Shown here piece after piece: positions 35,705 through 43,882 of a stretch of 64,000 nt of DNA. The position numbers and the translations under genes are program-made. The notes under the pieces are model-generated. The model worked only from the letters and a program-made list of their open reading frames with translations. It searched no databases and was not told the origin of the DNA. Source of the stretch: Flavobacteriaceae bacterium CRH (GTDB taxonomy: Bacteria; Bacteroidota; Bacteroidia; Flavobacteriales; Flavobacteriaceae); the NCBI GenBank assembly GCA_001507425.1, contig LMAJ01000022.1:1-64000 (forward strand). Direction: 5' to 3'. Numbering within the stretch: the stretch's first letter is position 1; the number at the start of each line of letters is the position of its first letter.

Positions 35705-36193
35705 ATGGAAACAAAAAACAACATCCAAAAATATTCGATTATTGCTGGGATTTTTGTGACCGTTTTTTTTCCATTATTAATATTTTCAGACAGCTATTTT
35801 ATTTTTCAATGCATACAAATTTGCAATTTTGGTATGTTTTGGAATCCAATTTTCTGGGGGATTTTGTTTCCATTATTTATAATTTTTTTATTTTGGAGTA
35901 CCTCAAAAAAAATAAGCCCATCATTAAATCAAGTACATTATTTCAAAGCTTGTTCCCAATTTTCTTTTGGAGTAAGTTCAAAAATTATAATTGCTCTTTT
36001 TACAATATATGGTATTGGATTATTCGTAAACGGAATTTCATCAGTATTTAACACTCAAATTCCTTATCAAATTTTATTTTCATTAGTAATGATTTTATTC
36101 TTATCATTAGTAATAATGATTCTCACTTTTATTAGCAGTTTAATAATTGTAAAAGCAAGCCAAAATACCCAAACTTTAAATCAAACAAAATGA
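35705..36193 (+). CDS. Small multi-pass membrane protein, unknown family
   Basis: This 162-aa protein has four predicted hydrophobic segments: about residues 10-28, 45-66, 88-112 and 122-150. The tail is polar. I recognise no family. Its stop codon overlaps the purT start as ATGA (36190-36193), so translation of the two is probably coupled. An overlapping 131-codon frame at 35656-36051 was rejected because it lacks this coupling and reads less like protein. Confidence 0.75.
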   Translation: METKNNIQKYSIIAGIFVTVFFPLLIFSDSYFIFQCIQICNFGMFWNPIFWGILFPLFIIFLFWSTSKKISPSLNQVHYFKACSQFSFGVSSKIIIALFTIYGIGLFVNGISSVFNTQIPYQILFSLVMILFLSLVIMILTFISSLIIVKASQNTQTLNQTK

Positions 36194-37350
36194 AAATACT
36201 TCTCCTCGGTTCAGGCGAATTAGGCAAAGAATTTGTCATTGCCGCACAACGAATCGGACAAACCATAATAGCAGTTGACAGTTACGAAAATGCACCAGCC
36301 ATGCAGGTTGCTCACGGTTTTGAAGTCATCAATATGCTCGACGGCGAAGCCCTTGACCGAATCGTTGCCAAACACAAACCCGATTTTATTGTTCCTGAAA
36401 TAGAAGCCATTCGCACGGAACGTTTTTATGATTACGAAAAACAAGGAATTACCGTTGTTCCTTCTGCGAAAGCGGCCAATTTCACTATGAATCGTAAAGC
36501 CATTCGTGATCTGGCTGCAAAAGAATTAGGTTTAAAAACAGCCAAATATGAATATGCAACTTCAGCAGAGGAATTGCAGAAAGCCGTTCAGGAAGTTGGA
36601 ATTCCGTGCGTTGTAAAACCTTTAATGTCTTCTTCCGGAAAAGGACAATCAACAATAAAAACGGAAAGCGATATTGAAAAAGCCTGGGAATATGCTGTTG
36701 CAGGTTCGCGTGGCGATGTTATTGAAGTTATTGTAGAAGCTTTTGTTGCTTTCCATTCAGAAATCACACTTTTAACGATTACTCAAAATAATAATCCAAC
36801 GTTGTTTTGTGCTCCAATTGGTCACAGACAAGAACGCGGCGATTATCAGGAAAGCTGGCAGCCCGCTTTAGTTTCAGAAAAAGATTTATATGAAGCTCAG
36901 GATATGGCTGAAAAAATCACCGAAGCGCTTGGCGGCGCAGGACTTTTTGGTGTTGAATTTTTCCTGACCAATGAAGGCGTTTATTTCTCTGAACTTTCTC
37001 CTCGCCCGCACGACACCGGAATGGTAACTTTGGCAGGAACACAGAATTTTAATGAATTCGAATTGCATTTGCGTGCGATTTTAAGTCTTCCCATTTTCGA
37101 AATTACTTTAGAAAAAGCCGGAGCAAGTGCCGTAATTTTAGCTTCTGAAGATTCTACAAATCCTACTTTTAGTGGAATCGAGAAAGTAGCTGCTTTACCA
37201 AAAACTGATTTCAGAATTTTTGGAAAACCTACTTCAAGACCTTATCGACGAATGGGAGTTGTACTCAGTCATGATTCTTTAATAACTCCTATAGAAGAAG
37301 TTGTAGAACGCGCTATCGCAGCTTCAAAATTAATAACTGTAAATTCTTAA
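36190..37350 (+). CDS. purT: Formate-dependent phosphoribosylglycinamide formyltransferase
   Basis: This 386-aa ATP-grasp enzyme converts GAR to formyl-GAR using formate and ATP, the folate-independent third step of purine synthesis. The N-terminal LLLGSGELGKEF, the ATP-grasp segment CVVKPLMSSSGKGQSTIK, and the C-terminal GLFGVEFFLTNEGVYFSELS and SPRPHDTGMVTL are typical. It overlaps the upstream membrane-protein gene by four bases. The DUF6370 gene follows three bases after its stop. Confidence 0.96.
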   Translation: MKILLLGSGELGKEFVIAAQRIGQTIIAVDSYENAPAMQVAHGFEVINMLDGEALDRIVAKHKPDFIVPEIEAIRTERFYDYEKQGITVVPSAKAANFTMNRKAIRDLAAKELGLKTAKYEYATSAEELQKAVQEVGIPCVVKPLMSSSGKGQSTIKTESDIEKAWEYAVAGSRGDVIEVIVEAFVAFHSEITLLTITQNNNPTLFCAPIGHRQERGDYQESWQPALVSEKDLYEAQDMAEKITEALGGAGLFGVEFFLTNEGVYFSELSPRPHDTGMVTLAGTQNFNEFELHLRAILSLPIFEITLEKAGASAVILASEDSTNPTFSGIEKVAALPKTDFRIFGKPTSRPYRRMGVVLSHDSLITPIEEVVERAIAASKLITVNS

Positions 37351-37353
37351 AAA

Positions 37354-37668
37354 ATGAAAAAAATAATAGCATTAGCATTCTTGTTTATTGGAATTGCGAC
37401 ACAAGCCCAAGACAAAAAAGTAATTGATAAACCCCAAATTGTTGAAGCATCTTGCGGAGAATGTCAATTCGGAATGAAAGGCAAAAGTTGTGATTTAGCG
37501 GTTCGTATTGAAGGAAAAACTTATTTTGTTGACGGAACAACAATTCACGATCATGGCGATGCACATGCTGAAGATGGATTTTGCAATGCCATCAGAAAAG
37601 CTTCTGTAACCGGAACTATCGAGAAAAATCGTTTTAAGGCGACTTCATTCACTTTGATAAAAGAATAA
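37354..37668 (+). CDS. DUF6370 family exported protein
   Basis: This 104-aa protein has a signal peptide (residues 1-18, ending ATQAQD). A short cysteine-rich domain follows: ASCGECQFGMKGKSCDLAVR, then VDGTTIHDHGDAHAEDGFCN. Cysteines and histidines suggest metal binding or disulfides in the periplasm. The family name is from memory and its function is unknown. It is the third gene of the purT operon and lies two bases from the Crp-type gene. Confidence 0.8.
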   Translation: MKKIIALAFLFIGIATQAQDKKVIDKPQIVEASCGECQFGMKGKSCDLAVRIEGKTYFVDGTTIHDHGDAHAEDGFCNAIRKASVTGTIEKNRFKATSFTLIKE

Positions 37669-37670
37669 TA

Positions 37671-38246
37671 ATGGAATTAATCCTTGAAAACATTGCCAAA
37701 CACGTTTCGTTAACACCCGAAGAACAAGCTCATTTTTTATCTAAAACGGAAACGAAAATCTATAAAGCCAAAACCATTCTATTAAATGCCGGCGAAGTAT
37801 GCAAACATTCTTATTTTGTGAATTCGGGAATTTTAAGAAGCTTCAATATCAATGATAATATTGTTGAACATGTTCTTTCTTTTTCATGCCCGGGTTGGTG
37901 GATAAGCGACATGTACAGTTTTTTTTCGCAAAAACCGGGACAATTATTTATTGAAGTTTTAGAAGATGCAGAAGTAGTTTCATTATCAAAAGAGAACCAA
38001 GAACAGCTTTATCTGGATATTCCAAAACTAGAACGTTTTTTCAGAATTTTAATTGAAAACTCTTTAGTTGCTAATCAGCAAAGATTAATGGACAATTTGA
38101 GCTTACCTGCTGAAGAACGTTTCGAGAAGTTTACAAAAAAATACGGCTCACTAGTTCATAAAGTGCCTCAAAAACAAATCGCCTCTTTCATTGGAGTTAC
38201 GCCAGAATTTTTCAGCAAAATGAAAGCTAGGCTTTTAAAGAAATAA
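37671..38246 (+). CDS. Crp/Fnr-family transcriptional regulator
   Basis: This 191-aa protein has an N-terminal cyclic-nucleotide-binding-like beta-roll (FVNSGILRSFNINDNIVEHV, with the following FSCPGWWISDMYSFF). A short C-terminal helix-turn-helix follows (KQIASFIGVTPEFFSKMKAR). The canonical cAMP-binding arginine and serine are not evident, so the ligand is probably different or absent. This is common in Bacteroidota members. It closes the four-gene operon with purT and DUF6370. It could regulate this operon, but no operator is visible. Confidence 0.88.
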   Translation: MELILENIAKHVSLTPEEQAHFLSKTETKIYKAKTILLNAGEVCKHSYFVNSGILRSFNINDNIVEHVLSFSCPGWWISDMYSFFSQKPGQLFIEVLEDAEVVSLSKENQEQLYLDIPKLERFFRILIENSLVANQQRLMDNLSLPAEERFEKFTKKYGSLVHKVPQKQIASFIGVTPEFFSKMKARLLKK

Positions 38247-38248
38247 AG

Positions 38249-38347
38249 TTTTCCGCCACGACCCAAGCGATAGCGAACGGGCGAAGCAATTCACGAATTA
38301 TTTTTTATAATCTTTGAAATAAAAATTCGTGAATTCGTGGCGGAAAA
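38249..38347. repeat. Family B palindromic element with an inserted segment
   Basis: TTTTCCGCCACGA begins the left arm. AATTCGTGGCGGAAAA ends the right arm. In between, the right arm reads continuously AATTCGTGAATTCGTGG, while the left arm is split by about 27 GC-rich bases (38262-38288). The element abuts the aceA stop codon. Confidence 0.8.
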
Positions 38348-38351
38348 AAAA

Positions 38352-39632
38352 TTAAAATTGCTCAACCTCCGTAGAATGTTTCATGGCAGTTATGGTTGAT
38401 TTTCCTATCATTACTGTATTTTGTACAGCATCAAAATAAGAAGTTCCCACAAAAGCCTGATGTTTTACTGCTCTGAAACCGTTTTTCTGCAAAGCAAATT
38501 CTCTTTCCTGCAATTCAGAATAACCTGCCATGCCGCGTTCTTTGTACGCTTTAGACAATTCAAACATACTGGTATTCAAAGCGTGGAAACCTGCTAAAGT
38601 GATGAACTGGAATTTATATCCCATTGCAGCCAGATCTTCTCTAAACGTTTCCATTTCAGCAACCGTTAATTTTGCCGCCCAGTTGAAAGAAGGTGAACAA
38701 TTGTAAGCCAACATTTTGTCCGGAAATTCTTTTTTCATCGCATCTGCAAACTTTTTAGCATAAACCAAATCCGGATTACTGGTTTCCATCCAAATCAAAT
38801 CGGCATATGGTGCGTAGCTTAATCCTCTTGCAATTCCCTGATCGATTCCGTTTTTTACGTAGAAAAAGCCTTCGTTTGTTTTTTCTCCGGTAATGAATTT
38901 AGCATCTCTTGGGTCTGCGTCGCTGGTTAATAAATTAGCCGCGTCAGCATCGGTTCTGGCAACAATTAAAGTCGAAACTCCCATAACATCCGAAGCCAAA
39001 CGCGCTGCAATTAGTTTATTAATTGCTTCTTGTGTAGGCACCAAAACTTTTCCGCCCAAGTGTCCGCATTTTTTAACAGAACTCAGCTGATCTTCAAAAT
39101 GAACTCCGGAAGCTCCGGCTTCAATCATTGATTTCATTAATTCGAAAGCATTCAGGTTTCCGCCAAAACCAGTTTCGGCATCAGCCACAATCGGAACTAA
39201 GTAATCTTTTTTATCTTCGACATTGTTTACGGTCTGAATTTGATCAGCACGCAACAAAGCATTATTTATTTTTTTAACTACCATTGGCACACTATTCACC
39301 GGATAAAGAGATTGGTCCGGGTACATTTCGCCAGCCAAATTTGCATCGGCCGCCACTTGCCAGCCACTTAAATAAATCGCTTCTAAACCGGCATCGACTT
39401 CCTGAATCGCCTGATTTCCTGTCAATGCGCCCAAACCAGCAACATAATCCTGACTTTTTAACTTTCTCCATAATTTTTGCGCTCCCATTTTGGCAATAGA
39501 GTGCTCAATTTGATAAGACCCCTGAAGCGTAACTACTTCTGTAGCTGTGTAAGGACGTTCAACACCTTTCCATCTTGGGTTCGTGATCCAATCGTTAATC
39601 AATTCCTGAATTCTGTCTTCTGTTGTTTTCAT
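38352..39632 (-). CDS. aceA: Isocitrate lyase
   Basis: This 426-aa enzyme splits isocitrate to succinate and glyoxylate in the glyoxylate shunt, allowing growth on acetate or fatty acids. The catalytic KKCGHLGGK motif, FEDQLSS, and the C-terminal NCSPSFNW and QLQERE-like region (ELQEREFAL) are visible. The length matches the short bacterial type. It lies 220 bases downstream of aceB on the same strand. The gap holds sequence repeats rather than a clear terminator, so co-transcription is possible. Confidence 0.96.
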   Translation of the reverse strand: MKTTEDRIQELINDWITNPRWKGVERPYTATEVVTLQGSYQIEHSIAKMGAQKLWRKLKSQDYVAGLGALTGNQAIQEVDAGLEAIYLSGWQVAADANLAGEMYPDQSLYPVNSVPMVVKKINNALLRADQIQTVNNVEDKKDYLVPIVADAETGFGGNLNAFELMKSMIEAGASGVHFEDQLSSVKKCGHLGGKVLVPTQEAINKLIAARLASDVMGVSTLIVARTDADAANLLTSDADPRDAKFITGEKTNEGFFYVKNGIDQGIARGLSYAPYADLIWMETSNPDLVYAKKFADAMKKEFPDKMLAYNCSPSFNWAAKLTVAEMETFREDLAAMGYKFQFITLAGFHALNTSMFELSKAYKERGMAGYSELQEREFALQKNGFRAVKHQAFVGTSYFDAVQNTVMIGKSTITAMKHSTEVEQF

Positions 39633-39729
39633 AAATAGTATAGTTAAAGTGGTTAGTAAGTAATAGTGTTTAGTCGAGGTTAATATGTATTCAGTTTAAC
39701 TGGACTCAAACAAATAGTATTATAAAAAT

Positions 39730-39835
39730 CTGCGCAGATCTTTTATTCTCATTTTATCTGCCTGATCTGCTAAATCTGCGTGAAAAAATTATTCGCTCGC
39801 AGATTTGGCAGATTGAGCAGATTTTATTTATATAT
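39730..39835. repeat. Repeat-rich gap between aceB and aceA (GATCTGC/GCAGAT units)
   Basis: TCTGCGCAGATC, CCTGATCTGCTAAATCTGC, GCAGATTTGGCAGATTGAGC and further GCAGATT units form an imperfect palindrome. On the transcript this could fold and separate aceB from aceA expression. It may be one more family of intergenic repeat. Confidence 0.45.
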
Positions 39836-39852
39836 TCTGTGTGTCTAAAAAA

Positions 39853-41454
39853 TCACAAATATTTATAACACGGGATCGTCAAGAAATCAACGAAATCAGG
39901 ATTAATTACTAATCTTTCCAACACTTTTTCAGCTAATGGAAACTGTTGTTTTTCGTGATTTTCTTCTCCTAATTCATTTTTAATTTTTTGATATTCGTCT
40001 AAAGCCAATTCGTGATAATAGGCCAAATCTAATTTTCTGTCATTATCCAAAGTCACTTTATGCTGAAGCCATTGCCACAATTGCGATCTCGATATTTCGG
40101 CAGTGGCAGCATCTTCCATCAAATTGTGTAATGCTGCCGCACCTTGTCCGTTCAACCATGACGCCAAATACAAAATTCCTACGTTGATATTTTTTCGAAC
40201 GCCACTTTCTGTTATGATTCCGATTGGTGGTTCAAGCAAATCTGCTTCCGTTATTTTACGATGTTCTCTTTTAATATGAATTTGATTTGCAGTTGGCATT
40301 CCGGCATCAAAAACAACTTTGGCTAAGGAAACTAAATCCGGATGAGCTACCCAGGTTCCATCATGACCGTTACGAACTTCACGCTCTTTATCAGTTCTTA
40401 CTTTTGCGAAAGCGGCCGCATTAGCTTCTTCATTATTTTTTATGGGAATTTGCGCAGCCATACCGCCAATGGCATGAATGCCTCTTTTATGGCATCTTTG
40501 AATTACCAAATTCGAATAGACATTCATAAAAGGCGAAGTCATATTTACCTGATCACGATCCGGAACAATGAACTTTGGGTTCTTACCGAATTTCTTGATA
40601 TAAGAGAAAATATAATCCCAACGTCCGCAATTCAAGCCAACAATATGTTCTTTCAATTCGTAGATAATTTCATCTAATTGAAAACTTGCCGTTATCGTTT
40701 CAATTAAAACCGTCACTTTTATCGTTCCTCTTTTCAGTTTCAAATAATCCTCGGTAAAATCAATTACATTATTCCACCAACGCGCTTCGAGGTAATGTTC
40801 TAATTTTGGAATATAGAAATACGGTCCTGAATTATTTTCTAAAAGCTTTTTATGATTATGAAAAACATACAATCCAAAATCTACCAAAGAACCTGAAACT
40901 TCTTTTCCATCAATTAAAAGATGTTTTTCAGGCAAATGCAATCCTCTCGGACGAACAATCAGGGTTGCTATTTTTTCATTTAACTGATACGATTTGTTTT
41001 TAACCGAATCGGTATAAGAAATCGTTCTGTTTACAGCGTCAATTAAGTTCATTTGTCCATCCATTAAATTTTCCCAGGTTGGAGAAGTACTGTCTTCAAA
41101 ATCGGCCATAAAAGTCTTTGCTCCAGAATTCAATGCATTGATAATCATTTTGCGATCAACTGGTCCGGTAATCTCCACTCTCCTGTCTAATAAATCTTTC
41201 GGAATTTCCCCAGCTGTCCAATTACTTTCTCTAACGATTTTAGTTTCTGAAGGAAAAGAAGGCATTACACCAAGATTCAGAGCGACTTGCTTTTGGTCTC
41301 GTTGCAACAGCAATAATTTTCGTTGCGATTCGAATTTTCGATGCAAATCGCATATAAAAGCAATTGCTTCTTCTGTCCAAATACTTGGATAAGAAAGGTT
41401 CTTTTCGGCTAAAAATTCCATTGCCGTCTCGGTAATCTCTAATTGGTTTTTCAT
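39853..41454 (-). CDS. aceB: Malate synthase A
   Basis: This 533-aa enzyme condenses glyoxylate with acetyl-CoA to malate, the second enzyme of the glyoxylate shunt. Family marks include FMADFEDSTSPTWEN, RPRGLHLPEKH, VTVLIETITASFQLDEI, GLNCGRWDYIFSYIKKF and the late DGTWVAHPDLV. The start at 41454 (MKNQLEITE) was preferred over a TTG at 41484. It is divergent from the ScfR-type regulator. The gap between them has a 14-bp palindrome next to the predicted aceB promoter. aceA follows downstream. Confidence 0.96.
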   Translation of the reverse strand: MKNQLEITETAMEFLAEKNLSYPSIWTEEAIAFICDLHRKFESQRKLLLLQRDQKQVALNLGVMPSFPSETKIVRESNWTAGEIPKDLLDRRVEITGPVDRKMIINALNSGAKTFMADFEDSTSPTWENLMDGQMNLIDAVNRTISYTDSVKNKSYQLNEKIATLIVRPRGLHLPEKHLLIDGKEVSGSLVDFGLYVFHNHKKLLENNSGPYFYIPKLEHYLEARWWNNVIDFTEDYLKLKRGTIKVTVLIETITASFQLDEIIYELKEHIVGLNCGRWDYIFSYIKKFGKNPKFIVPDRDQVNMTSPFMNVYSNLVIQRCHKRGIHAIGGMAAQIPIKNNEEANAAAFAKVRTDKEREVRNGHDGTWVAHPDLVSLAKVVFDAGMPTANQIHIKREHRKITEADLLEPPIGIITESGVRKNINVGILYLASWLNGQGAAALHNLMEDAATAEISRSQLWQWLQHKVTLDNDRKLDLAYYHELALDEYQKIKNELGEENHEKQQFPLAEKVLERLVINPDFVDFLTIPCYKYL

Positions 41455-41553
41455 AGCTGTAAATTTTATTTTAATGAGTAACAATTGAATCGTTTAATAT
41501 CTTTCTTAAAACATTTAACTATAACAATCTGATATATAATGATTTCTACACCA

Positions 41554-41584
41554 CAATATTAGAAAAAAGTTTTTTACAAAACAA
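41554..41584 (-). promoter_or_regulatory. Predicted promoter of aceB
   Basis: The minus strand reads TTG (41584-41582), 20 bases, then TAATATTG (41561-41554), one base from the consensus. The palindrome at 41584-41597 abuts the -33 element, the position expected of an activator site. Confidence 0.5.
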
Positions 41585-41597
41585 GCGAACGTTCGCT
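41584..41597. promoter_or_regulatory. Palindromic operator between aceB and the ScfR-type regulator
   Basis: AGCGAACGTTCGCT is a perfect 14-bp palindrome. It is GC-rich in an AT-rich gap and lies between two divergent promoters. The likely ligand is the adjacent regulator, since ScfR proteins such as RamB bind palindromes near glyoxylate genes. Confidence 0.55.
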
Positions 41598-41616
41598 AAA
41601 TATTAAAAATAATTTT

Positions 41617-41647
41617 TTGGCGATTATTTTTTAAATGGCTATATTTG
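41617..41647 (+). promoter_or_regulatory. Promoter of the ScfR-type regulator, almost touching its ATG
   Basis: TTG (41617-41619), a 20-base spacer and TATATTTG (41640-41647) fit the consensus exactly. The ATG at 41652 is only four bases after the -7 box, which predicts a leaderless or nearly leaderless mRNA. Confidence 0.65.
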
Positions 41648-41651
41648 ATTC

Positions 41652-43133
41652 ATGGATATCGAAAAAGACTATATAAAGCTGATATTTGGGCTAAAACTGA
41701 AGCAAGTCAGAACACAAAAAAATCTTTCGCTTTTTGGCTTAGCCAAATTGACAAATCTTTCAAAATCGTATTTAAACGAAATTGAAAAGGGAAAAAAATA
41801 TCCAAAAACAGATAAAATTTTGCTTTTGTGTACTCATTTAGACGTTTCTTACGATCAATTAGTATCTCTAAAACTTGATAATAACCTCGCCCCGATTGGT
41901 GAAATCCTAAAATCAGGAATTTTAAAAGAAATTCCTTTAGAACTTTTTGGGATTCAGGAAGCTGATTTAATTGATATTATTGCCAATGCGCCAGCCAAAG
42001 TCAATGCCTTTATTAGTACTATTATCGAAATAGCACAACATTATAATTTAAGCAGAGAAAGTTTCTTTTTAGCGGCTTTAAGGTCTTATCAGGAAGCACA
42101 CAGTAATTATTTTGAAGATTTAGAAGAGAAGGTAATTGCATTCTCGAAGTCGTTTCAGATTAATTTAGATTCTAAAATTACAATTGAAGAATTAGAAGCA
42201 ATTCTCAAAGAAGAATACGAATACACTATAAAAGAAATTGCCTTTACAGATCAGGAAGCTTTGGGGGATTTACGCTCGATTTATGTTCCGAAAAGCAAAA
42301 CTTTATTACTTTCAACGGAAATTGATAATCCGCAAAAAGCTTTTGTTCTGGCTAAAGAAATCGCTTATAATTATTTAAAAATTTCTGATCGACTATTGAC
42401 TTTCAGCTGGATAAAATTTGATAATTTTGATCAGGTTTTGCATAATTTTTATGCTTCTTATTTTGCCGGTGCTTTATTGTTACCCCGAAAATTAGTTGTT
42501 GACAAAATCAATGATTTCTTAAATAACGAAAAACCAAATCCCGAAGAATTTGTCGCTTTAATCGAAAGTTTCGAAGTTTCTCCGGAATCTTTTTATCAGC
42601 GATTAACTAATTTATTACCTAAAGATTTTCAGCTTAAAAATTTATTCTTTTTAAGAATGTCACATCCAATTGGTTCTGATGTTTATCAAATTAAAAAAGA
42701 ATTACACATTACCAATCAGCAAGAACCACACGCCAACGAAACCAACGAACATTATTGCCGAAGATGGGTTTCGGTAAAAACCATAAATGAAGCTATAATC
42801 CAAAATAAATCTCATTTTTTTGATGCTCAAATTTCGAGTTATGTTCATAGTGGCAATGAATATTTAGTTTTTTCATCGGCCACAAAAGATCCTTTTGTTG
42901 TAAATAATATTCGTAGTATTTCTGTCGGGATCTTAATCAATCCATCAATGAAAAAGAAATTCAAATTTATTGACGGAAAACCGTTGGTAAAAAGAATTGT
43001 CGGCGTTACCTGCGAAACTTGTGACGTAAAAGATTGCCTGGAAAGGGCTGCGCCACCAATTGCTTTGGAGAAGAAAAAACGTCATGAGAATACGGATGCA
43101 GTGGTTCAGCAGTTTATAAGTCAATATAGCTAA
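41652..43133 (+). CDS. ScfR-type regulator (HTH-XRE plus short-chain acyl-CoA regulator domain)
   Basis: This 493-aa regulator has an XRE helix-turn-helix at residues 10-65 (LKQVRTQKNLSLFGLAKLT, then NEIEKGKKYP). The middle domain is of the IrrE-like type. The C-terminal domain ends with the cysteine cluster CETCDVKDCLERAAPP. That layout is the one of the short-chain fatty acyl-CoA regulators (RamB, MccR, PccR). RamB controls glyoxylate-shunt genes in actinobacteria. Here it is divergent from aceB, so control of aceB/aceA in response to an acyl-CoA is a sound inference. It may also control its own promoter. Confidence 0.88.
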   Translation: MDIEKDYIKLIFGLKLKQVRTQKNLSLFGLAKLTNLSKSYLNEIEKGKKYPKTDKILLLCTHLDVSYDQLVSLKLDNNLAPIGEILKSGILKEIPLELFGIQEADLIDIIANAPAKVNAFISTIIEIAQHYNLSRESFFLAALRSYQEAHSNYFEDLEEKVIAFSKSFQINLDSKITIEELEAILKEEYEYTIKEIAFTDQEALGDLRSIYVPKSKTLLLSTEIDNPQKAFVLAKEIAYNYLKISDRLLTFSWIKFDNFDQVLHNFYASYFAGALLLPRKLVVDKINDFLNNEKPNPEEFVALIESFEVSPESFYQRLTNLLPKDFQLKNLFFLRMSHPIGSDVYQIKKELHITNQQEPHANETNEHYCRRWVSVKTINEAIIQNKSHFFDAQISSYVHSGNEYLVFSSATKDPFVVNNIRSISVGILINPSMKKKFKFIDGKPLVKRIVGVTCETCDVKDCLERAAPPIALEKKKRHENTDAVVQQFISQYS

Positions 43134-43144
43134 TAACATAGATT

Positions 43145-43504
43145 ATGAAATACTTTCTTTTAATAGTTACTTTCTTTTTTATCAATTTCAGCAATCAAGA
43201 AAACGATAAGCTTATTGGTCGCTACTATTACTTAATAGAAAGCAACAATTTCTATATTCAAAAAGACAAAATTACCTTTAAGGATAGTGTTTTTGTTTTT
43301 GACAATAAGTATCTGCCAAAAGGAAAAATTTCATATGGCAACATAATACTGTTGGAGAATTTCATAAATACTGATTTAATTATAACCATTCGTAAAGATC
43401 AAATTAAAAAAGATACTATTCTATTTTACATGCATGACAAGAATGGTGGCGGAAATTATCTTGACATTTCATCAGGAAAAGGTAAATTGATTAAAATTAA
43501 ATAA
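43145..43504 (+). CDS. Small exported protein, unknown family
   Basis: This 119-aa protein has an N-terminal hydrophobic signal (residues 3-15), and the mature part is rich in beta-strand-like alternation (KLIGRYYYL, KGKISYGNIILLENF). No family is recognised. It starts 11 bases after the regulator gene and could share its transcript. No lipobox cysteine is present. It may be a narrowly distributed gene. Confidence 0.6.
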   Translation: MKYFLLIVTFFFINFSNQENDKLIGRYYYLIESNNFYIQKDKITFKDSVFVFDNKYLPKGKISYGNIILLENFINTDLIITIRKDQIKKDTILFYMHDKNGGGNYLDISSGKGKLIKIK

Positions 43505-43513
43505 TAGAAGCTC

Positions 43514-43790
43514 GATAAAGATTGTCGATTATATTGATGGAGTTTCTTGTGCGATCCTTCGTTCCTCAGGATGACAAACTGGAACTCTTGAGCTTTTGCC
43601 TCTTTTCAACGTACGCAACAAACTTATAAAAACAAAATTTCTAATATAGCCCCGATAGAAGTGAAAATCCTTTTGTGCCGGGGTTCGGCATAAAAGATTG
43701 AAACGGATAGCGGGACCAGAGGTCTTTTGAAAACCAAAATTTCTGCTCCGGAAAAAACCTTAGCCCCGAGGCTTCTGGATAGCATCTCAG
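43514..43790. repeat. Two intergenic repeats: half of family E and a family F element
   Basis: 43514-43580 (GATCCTTCGTTCCTCAGGAT and following TGACAAACTGG) is a diverged half of the family E palindrome at 35497-35596. From 43648 a GC-richer segment begins AGCCCCGATAGAAGTGAAAA and contains TTTTGTGCC and GGCATAAAAG as hairpin arms. It continues through GAAACGGATAGCGGGA. A later part, AGCCCCGAGGCTTCTGG, echoes its start. No gene is seen in this gap. Confidence 0.65.
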
Positions 43791-43806
43791 AACCTCAGAA
43801 TCTTTT

Positions 43807-43822
43807 CTTAATCTAGGTTAAG
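43807..43822. promoter_or_regulatory. Palindromic operator upstream of the pirin gene
   Basis: CTTAATCTAGGTTAAG is a near-perfect 16-bp palindrome. An identical copy lies upstream of the YceI gene at 44669-44684. In both cases it ends exactly 22 bases before a -7 box, so it covers the -33 region. Confidence 0.75.
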
Positions 43823-43844
43823 TGCTTTTCATAGATGTTGATCG

Positions 43845-43852
43845 TAAATTTG
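43845..43852 (+). promoter_or_regulatory. -7 box of the pirin gene
   Basis: TAAATTTG matches the consensus exactly, 30 bases before the ATG at 43883. No TTG -33 element is found at the right distance. The palindrome at 43807-43822 takes its place. Confidence 0.65.
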
Positions 43853-43882
43853 TACCATAATAATAACACAAAGAAAAACATC

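Noticed and set aside
35656..36051. An alternative 131-codon frame overlapping the membrane-protein gene
   Set aside because: The frame at 35705-36193 has regular membrane segments and an ATGA overlap with purT. The alternative has neither.
36190..37350. purK (ATP-grasp carboxylase) instead of purT
   Set aside because: The N-terminal LLLGSGELGKEF and the length of 386 aa fit PurT, and purK is usually paired with purE, which is absent.
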